Below, in pieces: positions 17,806 to 27,562 of a stretch of DNA of 64,000 nt. The translations under genes were made by a program, and so were the position numbers. How positions within the stretch are numbered: the first letter of the stretch is position 1; every line of letters begins with the position of its first letter. A model generated the notes under the pieces. The model was not told where the DNA came from. It ran no database searches and saw nothing but the letters and a program-made list of their open reading frames with translations. Origin of the DNA: JACDQM01 sp044373315 (GTDB taxonomy: Bacteria; Pseudomonadota; Gammaproteobacteria; Burkholderiales; Burkholderiaceae_C); NCBI RefSeq assembly GCF_044373315.1, contig NZ_JBILQK010000006.1, forward strand, positions 25,664-89,663, written 5' to 3'.

Positions 17806-18903
17806 TCACTTCCAGATATTGAACGGAGACTGGATCCACAGGCCGACGACGACCAGCCAGATCAGAGTGACCGGAATGAAGATCTTCCAGCCCAGACGCA
17901 TGATCTGGTCGTAGCGGAAGCGCGGGAATGTGGCGCGAACCCAGAGGAACATCGTCACGACAAAGAAGGTCTTGCCGAACAGCCAGGCCCAGTTCCAGAA
18001 CGCCATCGTGTTCTGGATGAAGCTCGGAGTCTCCATGCCGAACAGGCTGAACGAGATCGGTGCCGACCAGCCACCCAGGAACAGGATCACCGCCAGTGCA
18101 GAGACCAGGATCATGTTGGCGTACTCGGCCAGGAAGAACATCGCGAACGACATGCCCGAGTACTCGATCATGTGGCCAGCCACGATTTCGGATTCGCCTT
18201 CCACCACGTCAAACGGGTGACGGTTGGTCTCGGCCAGGCCGGAGATGAAGTAGACGACGAAGATGGGCAGCAGCGGCAGCCAATTCCACGAAAGGAAGGT
18301 CAGGCCCATGTCGGCGAACATGCCCTGGGTCTGCAGCACGACGATGTCCGTCATGTACATGCTGCCTGACACCATCAGCACGACCACCAGGCAGAAGCCC
18401 ATTGCGATCTCGTAGGACACCATCTGCGCCGAGGCACGCAGCGCGCCGAGGAAGGCGTACTTCGAGTTCGAGGCCCAGCCGGCGATGATGACGCCATAGA
18501 CCTCCAGCGAGGTGATGGCCATCAGGAACAGCAGGCCGGCGTTCACGTTGGCGACCGCTGCGTCTGGGCCGAACGGGATCACCGCCCACGCTGCCAGCGC
18601 CGGCATGATGGTCATGATTGGGCCGAGGAAGAACAGGCCCTTGCTGGCCGCTGTCGGGACGATGATCTCCTTGAAGATCAGCTTCACGGCGTCAGCAATT
18701 GGGGTCAGCAGGCCGTAGGGACCGACACGGTTCGGGCCTGGTCGGATCTGTGACCAGCCAATCGCCTTGCGCTCCCACAGGGTCAGGTAGGCAACGCAGA
18801 GCATCAGCGGCGCAACCACCGCGATGATCTTGATCAGGCTCCAGACCACAGGCCAGAAACCGCCCAGCAGTGCACTGCCGGATTGGTAGAGGGTTTCGAT
18901 CAT
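17806..18903 (-). CDS. nuoH: NADH-quinone oxidoreductase subunit H
   Basis: This 365-residue, eight-helix subunit forms the quinone channel between the peripheral and membrane arms. Conserved loops include ERKAIGWSQIRPGPNRVGPYG near residue 45 and the acidic E-channel loop AETNRHPFDVVEGESEIVAGH near 215. MLWVRATFPRFRYDQ-type sequence appears near 320 as FLWVRATFPRFRYDQIMRLGW. It is 16 bp from nuoG. Confidence 0.97.
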   Translation of the reverse strand: MIETLYQSGSALLGGFWPVVWSLIKIIAVVAPLMLCVAYLTLWERKAIGWSQIRPGPNRVGPYGLLTPIADAVKLIFKEIIVPTAASKGLFFLGPIMTIMPALAAWAVIPFGPDAAVANVNAGLLFLMAITSLEVYGVIIAGWASNSKYAFLGALRASAQMVSYEIAMGFCLVVVLMVSGSMYMTDIVVLQTQGMFADMGLTFLSWNWLPLLPIFVVYFISGLAETNRHPFDVVEGESEIVAGHMIEYSGMSFAMFFLAEYANMILVSALAVILFLGGWSAPISFSLFGMETPSFIQNTMAFWNWAWLFGKTFFVVTMFLWVRATFPRFRYDQIMRLGWKIFIPVTLIWLVVVGLWIQSPFNIWK

Positions 18904-18919
18904 GGGGGTGTTCCTCGCC

Positions 18920-21250
18920 TCAGGCCTTGGTGACGCTCAAGGCGCCGAACATCGGGCCGAGGGCTGCTGTTTCGGGCAGGCCCGCCGGGACGCGCACGAC
19001 CTGGTCGGGCAGGTCGGCTTCGAGCTGAGCGAAGAGCTCGGCGCTGCCTGCTCCTTCCTGGCTGATGCGGACGCGGCCACCGGGTTGCAGGCCCAGCTGG
19101 TTCCACAAGGCCGAGGACACGCCGGCGACGGCCGACTGCTTGGCGTCGATGGTGAGCTGCAGCGAGCTCGCATGGCGCACCAAGGCATCCGTGGCGTAGA
19201 TCGGCACAGGGCTCAGGCGCTGCAGGCCTGAAGCGGCGCCCGCGATTGCCGGGACAGCCGAAGTGGCGTTCGACAAACGTGCGGCCAGGGCCGCGGTATC
19301 GACGCCCAAGGCTTCGTTGCGGACTTGCTCAGAGCTTTCTTGCGCGAAGGAGGACAGCCCAAGCAGGTTGCCCAGCACGCGCAGGATCTTCCAGCCGGGG
19401 CGGGTTTCGCCTTGCGGCTTCACCACGCCGACGAAACTCTGGGCGCGGCCTTCAGCGTTGACGAAGGTGCCAGAGGATTCAGTGAACGGTGCCGTCGGCA
19501 GCAGTACATCAGCGTAGTCGAGTCCGCTCTTGAACGGGCTCATGACGACGACCATCTCGGCCGTTGCCAGCGCCTTGCTTGCGGCGGCTGGATTGGCGCC
19601 GTCCATAACCGGATCGACGTTCAGCAGCAGCAGGGCTTTCAAGCCGGCATCGCCGAGCATCTGGCCGGCATTCAAGCCGCCCTGCCCTGGCAAGGCATTC
19701 ACCAACTGCGCGCCGACCGAGTTGGCCGCGTCCGTGAGGTAACCGACGCTGGCACCCGTCTGGGCGCCGATCCAGTTCGCCAAGGCCAGCAGGCTTGCGG
19801 CTTGCGGATGCTGGGCAGCGGCGTTGCCCAGCAGAATGGCTTTTTGCTGACCCGACAAGAGCGCATCGGCGATGGCTTGGGCCGCTTCGTCGGCCTGGCC
19901 AGCTACCGGGGCGCTCACGCCAGTGGCGGCGGCAATCGCCGTGGCCACGTCAGCCAGTGCCTGTGCCCAATCCGACGGAGCGGCGGTCAGACGCGCAGAA
20001 ACCGGCATCAGCCAATCCTCCGCGGCGGCGTTGATGCTCAGGATCTGTGCGCCATGGCGGGCAGCCTGGCGCAGGCGCTGCGCGAACAGCGGGTGGTCCT
20101 TTCGGAGGAAGGATCCGACCACCAGTGCGCGGTCGAGGCTCGACAGCGACTCGATCGAGGTGCCCAGCCACTGAGCCTTGCCGTCAGCCGCGCGGTTGCT
20201 GAAGTCGGCATGGCGCAGGCGGTAGTCGATGTTCTCGCTGCCAAGGCCGCGAACCAGTTGCTTCAGCAGATGCAGTTCTTCTACCGTGCTGTGGGCTGAG
20301 CCCAGCGCGCCGATGGCCGACGCGCCGTGATCGTTCTTGATCTGCTTCAGCCCGTTTGCGACGTACTCAAGCGCGGTGGTCCAGTCGACCGTCTTCCATG
20401 CGCCGCCCTGCTTGATCATGGGCTGTGTGAGACGCGCATCGCTGTTCAGCGCCTCATAGGAGAAGCGGTCGCGGTCGGCGATCCAGCATTCGTTGACGGC
20501 TTCGTTCTCGAGCGGAACCACGCGCATCACCTGGTTGCCCTTGACCTGCACGATCAGGTTGGCACCGGTGGAGTCATGTGGGCTGACGCTCTTGCGACGT
20601 GCCAGTTCCCAGGTGCGGGCGCTGTAGCGGAAGGGCTTGCTTGTCAGTGCGCCGACCGGGCAGATGTCGATCATATTGCCCGACAACTCGGAGTTAACCG
20701 TGCGGCCGACAAAAGTCTGAATCTCGCTGTGCTCGCCGCGGTGGGCCATGCCCAGCTCCATCTGACCGGCAATCTCCTGGCCGAAACGGACGCAACGCGT
20801 GCAATGGATGCAGCGGCTCATTTCTTCCATGGAAACCAGCGGGCCGATGTTCTTGTGGAACACCACGCGTTTCTCTTCGCTGTAGCGCGACTGGCTGCCG
20901 CCGTAGCCCACGGCCAGATCCTGCAACTGGCACTCGCCGCCCTGGTCGCAGATCGGGCAATCCAGCGGGTGGTTGATCAGTAGGAACTCCATCACGCCTT
21001 GCTGGGCCTTGATGGCTTTATCGCTCTTGGTGCGCACGATCATGCCTTGCGTCACCGGAGTCGCGCATGCCGGCATCGGCTTGGGCGCCTTCTCCACGTC
21101 CACCAGGCACATGCGGCAGTTGGCGGCGATGGAGAGCTTCTTGTGATAGCAGAAGTGCGGGATGTAGGTTCCGGCCTTTTCGGCGGCATGCATGACCATG
21201 CTGCCTTCCAGAACCTCAATCTTCTTGCCGTCGAGTTCGATTTCAACCAT
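18920..21250 (-). CDS. nuoG: NADH-quinone oxidoreductase subunit G
   Basis: This 776-residue Fe-S subunit has an N-terminal 2Fe-2S ferredoxin domain (HFCYHKKLSIAANCRMC, cluster N1b), the His-ligated N5 motif (HPLDCPICDQGGEC) and the N4 motif (CIHCTRCVRFGQE with ICPVGAL). The molybdopterin-oxidoreductase-like C-terminal domain has lost catalytic features, as is usual. The position where E. coli NuoG binds the extra N7 cluster reads SVSPHDSTGAN here and has no cysteines, so N7 is absent. The gene lies between nuoF and nuoH in standard order. Confidence 0.96.
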   Translation of the reverse strand: MVEIELDGKKIEVLEGSMVMHAAEKAGTYIPHFCYHKKLSIAANCRMCLVDVEKAPKPMPACATPVTQGMIVRTKSDKAIKAQQGVMEFLLINHPLDCPICDQGGECQLQDLAVGYGGSQSRYSEEKRVVFHKNIGPLVSMEEMSRCIHCTRCVRFGQEIAGQMELGMAHRGEHSEIQTFVGRTVNSELSGNMIDICPVGALTSKPFRYSARTWELARRKSVSPHDSTGANLIVQVKGNQVMRVVPLENEAVNECWIADRDRFSYEALNSDARLTQPMIKQGGAWKTVDWTTALEYVANGLKQIKNDHGASAIGALGSAHSTVEELHLLKQLVRGLGSENIDYRLRHADFSNRAADGKAQWLGTSIESLSSLDRALVVGSFLRKDHPLFAQRLRQAARHGAQILSINAAAEDWLMPVSARLTAAPSDWAQALADVATAIAAATGVSAPVAGQADEAAQAIADALLSGQQKAILLGNAAAQHPQAASLLALANWIGAQTGASVGYLTDAANSVGAQLVNALPGQGGLNAGQMLGDAGLKALLLLNVDPVMDGANPAAASKALATAEMVVVMSPFKSGLDYADVLLPTAPFTESSGTFVNAEGRAQSFVGVVKPQGETRPGWKILRVLGNLLGLSSFAQESSEQVRNEALGVDTAALAARLSNATSAVPAIAGAASGLQRLSPVPIYATDALVRHASSLQLTIDAKQSAVAGVSSALWNQLGLQPGGRVRISQEGAGSAELFAQLEADLPDQVVRVPAGLPETAALGPMFGALSVTKA

Positions 21251-21282
21251 AGCTTGTCCTGGCTTCAGTCCTGCTCTGCCGA

Positions 21283-22620
<1,338 letters not shown>

Positions 22621-22630
22621 GCTTTTGCCC

Positions 22631-23143
22631 TCAGTTCTTCTCAGCGGCGGCATGCGCCTTGAGCGTGGCCAGCAACTCGTCCAGCCGTTGCTCGCTCATG
22701 AAACTGCACATCTGGCGGTCGTTGACCAGCAGCACCGGCGCATCAGCGCAAGCTCCCAGGCATTCGCTCTTCTGCACAGTGAACAGCCCGTCAGCCGTCG
22801 TTCCACCCTGCTCCACGCCCAGCTTGTGGCAAAGGTGGTCCAGTGCACTCTGTCCATCCCGCAACTGGCAGGGCAGATTGGCACAGACGTTCAGCTTGAA
22901 CTTGCCCAGCGGACGCTGGTTGTACATGTTGTAGAAGGTCGTGACCTCATACACCGCGATGGCCGGCATGCGCAGGTAGGCCGCAATCACGTCCTCGGCT
23001 TCGCGTGACACATGGCCTTGCTCCTGCTGCACGATCGTCAGGCAAGCCATCACGGCCGACTGTCGCTGTTCAGCCGGATACTTGGCAACTTCGCGGTCGA
23101 AGCGAGCGCGGGTGGCGTCGCTGAGTTGGTATGCGCTGCTCAT
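22631..23143 (-). CDS. nuoE: NADH-quinone oxidoreductase subunit E (2Fe-2S)
   Basis: This 170-residue thioredoxin-like subunit carries cluster N1a. The four cysteine ligands are in NVCANLPCQL near residue 80 and in ECLGACADAPVLLVND near 125. The N-terminal helical region (RFDREVAKYPAEQRQSAVMACL) is typical. The ATG overlaps the nuoD stop by 4 bp, so nuoD and nuoE are probably coupled in translation. Confidence 0.97.
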   Translation of the reverse strand: MSSAYQLSDATRARFDREVAKYPAEQRQSAVMACLTIVQQEQGHVSREAEDVIAAYLRMPAIAVYEVTTFYNMYNQRPLGKFKLNVCANLPCQLRDGQSALDHLCHKLGVEQGGTTADGLFTVQKSECLGACADAPVLLVNDRQMCSFMSEQRLDELLATLKAHAAAEKN

Positions 23144-24393
23144 CGGTCAATCTCGCCGAAAACAATGTCCATCGTGCCAATCACGGCCACCGCGTCGGCA
23201 ATCATGTGGCCGCGCGACATCTCGTCGAGGGCCGCCAGATGGGAGAAGCCAGGGGCGCGGATCTTCAGGCGGTAAGGCTTGTTTGCGCCGTCGCTGACCA
23301 TGTAGATGCCGAACTCGCCCTTGGGGTGCTCGACGGCTGCATAAGCCTCACCCTCTGGGACCCGGAAGCCTTCGGTGAAGAGCTTGAAGTGGTGGATCAG
23401 CTCTTCCATGTTTGACTTCATGCCCACACGCGAAGGCGGCGCCACCTTGTGGTTGTCGGTGATCACGGGGCCGGGGTTCTTGCGCAGCCAATCGACGCAT
23501 TGCTGGATGATGCGATTGGACTGGCGCATTTCTTCGATCCGCACCACATAGCGGTCATAGGTATCCCCGTTCGTGCCGACGGGGATGTCGAAGTCCATCT
23601 GGCTGTAGACCTCATAGGGCTGGGTCTTGCGCAGGTCCCAGGGGATGCCGGTCGAGCGCAGCATGGCGCCCGTTAAGCCCAGATTCAGCGCTCGCTCCTG
23701 GGTCACGACACCAATGCCTACCGTGCGCTGCTTCCAGATACGGTTGTCAGTCAGCAGGGTTTCGTAGTCGTCAACGTTGGCGGGGAAACGCTTGCAGAAA
23801 TCTTCGATGAAGTCCAGCAAGGTGCCCTGGCGGTTTTCGTTCAGGCGGGCAATCGCCTTGGCGTTCTTGATCTTGCTGACCTTGTACTGCGGCATGCTGT
23901 CCGGCAGGTCGCGATAGACGCCGCCGGGACGGAAATAGGCCGCATGCATGCGCGCGCCGGACACGGCCTCATACATGTCAAACAGATCCTCGCGCTCCCG
24001 GAAGGCGTAGATCAAGATGTTCATCGCACCGCAGTCGATGCCATGCGCGCCGAGCCACAACAGGTGGTTCAGCAATCGCGTGATCTCGGAGAACATCACG
24101 CGGATGTACTGCGCCCGCACAGGCACTTCGAGACCCAGAATCTTCTCGATCGCCAGGCAGTAGGCGTGCTCGTTGGACATCATCGACACGTAGTCGAGGC
24201 GGTCCATGTACGGCAGTGACTGGATGTAGGTCTTGCTCTCGGCCAGTTTCTCGGTGGCGCGGTGCAGAAGGCCAATGTGAGGGTCGGCGCGCTGGATGAC
24301 TTCGCCATCGAGTTCAAGCACCAGGCGGAGCACACCGTGTGCTGCCGGGTGCTGAGGGCCAAAGTTCAGCGTGTAGTTCTTGATATCTGCCAT
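23140..24393 (-). CDS. nuoD: NADH-quinone oxidoreductase subunit D
   Basis: This 417-residue subunit is derived from the large subunit of NiFe hydrogenases and lines the quinone site. Family marks are NYTLNFGPQHPAAHGVLRLVLELDG at the N-terminus, whose histidine region contacts quinone, PHIGLLHRATEKLAESKTY near 38, and the C-terminal end IVFGEIDR. It is a separate gene from nuoC, unlike the fused nuoCD of E. coli. An 87-bp spacer separates it from nuoC, the longest gap between adjacent nuo genes. Confidence 0.97.
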   Translation of the reverse strand: MADIKNYTLNFGPQHPAAHGVLRLVLELDGEVIQRADPHIGLLHRATEKLAESKTYIQSLPYMDRLDYVSMMSNEHAYCLAIEKILGLEVPVRAQYIRVMFSEITRLLNHLLWLGAHGIDCGAMNILIYAFREREDLFDMYEAVSGARMHAAYFRPGGVYRDLPDSMPQYKVSKIKNAKAIARLNENRQGTLLDFIEDFCKRFPANVDDYETLLTDNRIWKQRTVGIGVVTQERALNLGLTGAMLRSTGIPWDLRKTQPYEVYSQMDFDIPVGTNGDTYDRYVVRIEEMRQSNRIIQQCVDWLRKNPGPVITDNHKVAPPSRVGMKSNMEELIHHFKLFTEGFRVPEGEAYAAVEHPKGEFGIYMVSDGANKPYRLKIRAPGFSHLAALDEMSRGHMIADAVAVIGTMDIVFGEIDR

Positions 24394-24480
24394 GGATCAG
24401 GACTCCCGCTGGGCCGTCCCGAGGGAGGCTTGCGCCCCGACGGGGGGCAGCGAACGAAGTTGAGCGTGGAGGTCAATCAT
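24394..24480. other. GC-rich spacer between nuoC and nuoD
   Basis: Gaps between neighbouring nuo genes are otherwise at most about 60 bp. This 87-bp spacer contains a GC-rich stretch around CGTCCCGAGGGAGG and GCCCCGACGGGGGGC with several short inverted repeats. From memory it resembles a dispersed intergenic repeat seen in Rubrivivax/Leptothrix-type genomes. No second copy was noticed in this window. It may act as an RNA-stabilising or processing element. Confidence 0.4.
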
Positions 24481-25074
24481 TTACAGACCGCCGTAGTTGT
24501 CTTCACGGATCACACGCGGCGTGATCTCACGCGGCTCGATGCTCACCGGTTGATAGATCACGCGCTTGGCGATGGCGTCGTAACGCATTTCCACATGCCC
24601 GGAGGTGGGGAAATCCTTGCGCATCGGATGACCGATGAAGCCGTAGTCCGTCAGGATGCGGCGCAGGTCTTCGTGGCCGACAAAGATGATGCCGAACAGG
24701 TCAAATGCCTCGCGCTCAAACCAGTTGGCGGCATTCCAGATCGGGTTGACCGATTCGATCTGCGGGAAATCGTCGTCAGCGCAAAACACTTTCAGACGGA
24801 CGCGCCAGTTCTTGCTGACCGACAGCAAATGGACCACGACAGCAAAGCGCTGCCCTTCGTAGCCGCCATTGCCATACTCGCTGAAGTCCAGGCCACACAG
24901 GTCGATGAGTTGCTCGAACTGCAGGTCGGCATGGTCACGCAGAAGCTGCGCGACTTGTGCATAGTCCTGCGGGGTGACTTCGATCGTGATCTCGCCGAAC
25001 TCTCGCTTGAGGCGCTGGATCTTGCCGCCGAGGGCCGCTTCCAGTGCTGCTTGCAGGGTATCAAGTTTGCTCAT
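24481..25074 (-). CDS. nuoC: NADH-quinone oxidoreductase subunit C
   Basis: This 197-residue peripheral-arm subunit has the 30-kDa family signature ERETFDLFGI-like stretch, read here as WFEREAFDLFGIIFVGHEDLRRILTDYGF near residue 120, and ends HPMRKDFPTSGHVEMRYD before the tail. The C-terminus PREITPRVIREDNYGGL is conserved. It lies 14 bp after nuoB. Confidence 0.97.
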   Translation of the reverse strand: MSKLDTLQAALEAALGGKIQRLKREFGEITIEVTPQDYAQVAQLLRDHADLQFEQLIDLCGLDFSEYGNGGYEGQRFAVVVHLLSVSKNWRVRLKVFCADDDFPQIESVNPIWNAANWFEREAFDLFGIIFVGHEDLRRILTDYGFIGHPMRKDFPTSGHVEMRYDAIAKRVIYQPVSIEPREITPRVIREDNYGGL

Positions 25075-25088
25075 GGATGCAGGACCTC

Positions 25089-25565
25089 TCAGCGTGCGAT
25101 CGTGTTTTCACGTCGGATCTTGGCCTGCAGCTGCAGGATGCCGTACAGCAGAGCCTCGGCGGTCGGCGGACAACCTGGCACGTAGACATCGACGGGAACG
25201 ATGCGATCACAGCCGCGCACCACCGAATAGCTGTAGTGGTAATAGCCGCCGCCATTGGCGCAGGAGCCCATGCTCAAGACCCAACGCGGTTCGGCCATCT
25301 GGTCATACACCTTGCGCAGTGCCGGCGCCATCTTGTTGCACAAGGTGCCGGCCACGATCATCAAGTCAGACTGACGCGGACTTGGGCGAAACAGCATGCC
25401 GAATCGGTCGATGTCGTAGCGCGCCGCACCGGCATGCATCATCTCCACCGCGCAACATGCCAGGCCGAACGTCATCGGCCACAAGGATCCGGTCTTCGAC
25501 CAGTTGATCAGCTTGTCCACCGAGGTGGTGACGAAGCCTTCTTTCAAAACGCCTTCGATGCCCAT
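25089..25565 (-). CDS. nuoB: NADH-quinone oxidoreductase subunit B (cluster N2)
   Basis: This 158-residue subunit binds the terminal 4Fe-4S cluster N2, the electron donor to quinone. Its ligands include the adjacent pair in LACCAVEMMHAG near residue 37, then MGSCANGGGYYHYSY and VDVYVPGCPPTAEALLYG. It follows nuoA by 24 bp. Length and all ligands are normal. Confidence 0.97.
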   Translation of the reverse strand: MGIEGVLKEGFVTTSVDKLINWSKTGSLWPMTFGLACCAVEMMHAGAARYDIDRFGMLFRPSPRQSDLMIVAGTLCNKMAPALRKVYDQMAEPRWVLSMGSCANGGGYYHYSYSVVRGCDRIVPVDVYVPGCPPTAEALLYGILQLQAKIRRENTIAR

Positions 25566-25589
25566 GGGGTGTACCTTCGGGTCAGCTCG

Positions 25590-25949
25590 TTATTCCCAGT
25601 CCAGGGCGCCTTTTTTCCACTCGTAGACAAAGCCCACGACCAGAATGCCCAGGAAAATCATCATCGCCCAGAAGCCGGTCGGCCCAATTTCCCGCAAGGC
25701 TACAGCCCAAGGGAACAGGAAGGCGATTTCCAGATCAAACAAAATGAAGAGAATGGCGACGAGGTAATAGCGCACGTCGAATTTCATGCGCGCATCCTCA
25801 AACGCCTCAAAGCCGCACTCGTAGGGTGAGTTCTTGGCTTGGTCGGGACGATTCGGGCCGAGGAGGTAGCCCAGAACCTGCGGCGCGATTCCGACGCCGG
25901 CACCGACCAGTATGAAGAGAATGACGGGCAGGTATTGTTCGAGATTCAT
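25590..25949 (-). CDS. nuoA: NADH-quinone oxidoreductase subunit A
   Basis: This 119-residue membrane subunit has three helices and the family signature NSPYECGFEAFEDARMKFDVRYYL in the loop after helix 1, whose cysteine marks the active/deactive loop. Start at MNLEQYLPVILFIL; ten additional in-frame codons upstream are less likely. It is the first gene of the nuo operon. The 207 bp between it and tRNA-Leu contain no recognised terminator, so nuo could be read from the tRNA promoter as well as from its own. Confidence 0.96.
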   Translation of the reverse strand: MNLEQYLPVILFILVGAGVGIAPQVLGYLLGPNRPDQAKNSPYECGFEAFEDARMKFDVRYYLVAILFILFDLEIAFLFPWAVALREIGPTGFWAMMIFLGILVVGFVYEWKKGALDWE

Positions 25950-26156
25950 GATCGCCGCTCTATATGCAGTGTCCGGCACGAGGCCAAACTGGAATCCACA
26001 AAAAGCAACGGGCGCGCCGCCAGCGAATCACTCCGCTTACGGACCGCGCCCGCCTTGTGCCCAGTAGCGGCACAGCCGCCACGACAGGGCGCTTCGACTG
26101 ACATACTGCCGATCTCCACCTGCAGATACCGGCGAAACTGCCAGTCGATAAATACT

Positions 26157-26241
26157 TGGTGCCGACGGCGAGACTCGAACTCGCACAGCTTTCGCCACTA
26201 CCCCCTCAAGATAGCGTGTCTACCAATTTCACCACGTCGGC
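26157..26241 (-). tRNA. tRNA-Leu (anticodon GAG)
   Basis: The 85-nt gene on the minus strand folds as a class II tRNA. The acceptor arm pairs GCCGACG with CGTCGGC, the D arm contains TGGTAGACAC, and the anticodon arm pairs CTATC with GGTAG around the loop TTGAGGG. A variable arm follows (TGGCGAAAGCTGT region), and the T arm holds GTTCGAGTC. CCA is encoded. The GAG anticodon reads CUC/CUU leucine codons. It lies between secG and nuoA. Confidence 0.95.
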
Positions 26242-26292
26242 ATTGTTTGTTGCCGTCTGATTGCGTGAGGATTGCTGCTCAGACAGCCTCGA

Positions 26293-26320
26293 ATTCTATA
26301 CCGAAAAAACCCTGACCCAA
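26293..26320 (-). promoter_or_regulatory. Promoter for tRNA-Leu
   Basis: On the minus strand a -35 TTGGGT (26315-26320) and a -10 TAGAAT (26293-26298) are separated by 16 bp. The predicted start near 26286 would give a leader of about 45 nt before the tRNA. This is a reasonable sigma-70 promoter by eye. Confidence 0.6.
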
Positions 26321-26378
26321 GGCGATTTTCCCGTGAAAACTTTGTTTCGCCCCGGGTCCTGGGCACCTTCAGCCACGA

Positions 26379-26753
26379 TCAGTTCGAGGCGGCGGGCGCA
26401 GCCGGCTGGGCCGCGACAGGCGCGGTCGCACCGGGGATCGCAGCAGCGCCAGACGCAGGCACGGAGACCGGCGCAGCTCGATCAAGGATGCTTTCCGCCT
26501 GTGGCGCGGTTGCGCGCGTGTTGGAAATATAAGCCAGCGCCAAGGTGCACACGAAGAACACCGTGGCACATACCGCCGTACTGCGCGACAGGAAGTTGGC
26601 GCTGCCGGTGGCGCCGAACAGGCTGCCAGACGCGCCGCTGCCGAAGGAAGCGCCCATATCAGCGCCCTTGCCGTGCTGCACCAGCACCAGAACGATCATC
26701 GTCAAGGCGCTCAAAAGCTGCAGGGCCAGCACCAGGTTCAGCAAGACTTGCAT
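26379..26753 (-). CDS. secG: Preprotein translocase subunit SecG
   Basis: This 124-residue membrane protein has two helices (LLNLVLALQLLSALTMIVLVLVQ and AVCATVFFVCTLALAYIS) around the conserved cytoplasmic loop KGADMGASFGSGASGSLFGATGSANFLSR. SecG assists SecYE in protein export. The C-terminal 35 residues are Ala/Pro-rich and variable, as usual. It lies 51 bp downstream of tpiA in the common tpiA-secG arrangement. Confidence 0.95.
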   Translation of the reverse strand: MQVLLNLVLALQLLSALTMIVLVLVQHGKGADMGASFGSGASGSLFGATGSANFLSRSTAVCATVFFVCTLALAYISNTRATAPQAESILDRAAPVSVPASGAAAIPGATAPVAAQPAAPAASN

Positions 26754-26804
26754 TTCTAGTTCTCCAGAAAACTCTTTGGGGGGCTCTTGCCCCCGGATTC
26801 AAAC

Positions 26805-27545
26805 TTAGCCGGCTGCCCGGCAGATGGCCGAAAAATCAGCCGCTTTCAATGCTGCGCCACCAATCAACCCGCCATCGATGTCCGGCTGGGCGAACAACTC
26901 CGCGGCATTGTCAGGCTTGACGCTGCCGCCATAGAGCAGCCGCATCGAGCCCGCTTTCTGGGTTGCCGCCGACAGCAAGTTGCGCAGCACGGCGTGAACC
27001 GCTTGGGCTTGTGCAGGTGAGGCCGTCAGGCCCGTCCCAATCGCCCAGACCGGCTCGTAGGCCACGACAATCTCGCCGATGCAATGGGTCAATGTGTGGA
27101 TCACGGCAGACAGCTGGCGTTTGACGACCAGCTCAGTCTGCCCTGCCTCACGCTCAGCCAAGGTTTCGCCGACACAGACAATCGGCGTTACACCATGTGC
27201 CAGTGCAGCCTTGGCTTTGTCTGCCACCAACTGATCGCTCTCGGCATGATAAGCGCGTCGCTCGGAGTGCCCGACGATGACATAGCGGCAGCCCACATCC
27301 GCCAGCATGACGGACGACACCTCGCCGGTGTAGGCGCCTTGCTCACGCGCCGAACAGTCCTGCGCACCAAAACTCACTTGCGATCCGGTCAGTGCAAGCG
27401 CTGTCTCGGTGATGTAGGGGAATGGCACGCAGACCGCCACCTCAGCACTCCACGGGCCGGCCTCTTTCAGGCCGCTCAGCAGCAGGGCATTGGCAGCACG
27501 GCTGCCATGCATCTTCCAGTTACCTACGACCAATTTCCTGCGCAT
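26805..27545 (-). CDS. tpiA: Triose-phosphate isomerase
   Basis: This 246-residue TIM barrel interconverts dihydroxyacetone phosphate and glyceraldehyde 3-phosphate. Visible are NWKMHGS near the N-terminus with the substrate lysine, VIVGHSERR with the catalytic histidine near residue 95, and VVAYEPVWAIGTG with the catalytic glutamate near 167. The phosphate loop LLYGGSVKPDN is also present. Start at MRRKLVVGNWKM; five upstream codons are also in frame. Confidence 0.97.
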   Translation of the reverse strand: MRRKLVVGNWKMHGSRAANALLLSGLKEAGPWSAEVAVCVPFPYITETALALTGSQVSFGAQDCSAREQGAYTGEVSSVMLADVGCRYVIVGHSERRAYHAESDQLVADKAKAALAHGVTPIVCVGETLAEREAGQTELVVKRQLSAVIHTLTHCIGEIVVAYEPVWAIGTGLTASPAQAQAVHAVLRNLLSAATQKAGSMRLLYGGSVKPDNAAELFAQPDIDGGLIGGAALKAADFSAICRAAG

Positions 27546-27562
27546 TGCTCTTGTCTCCACGC

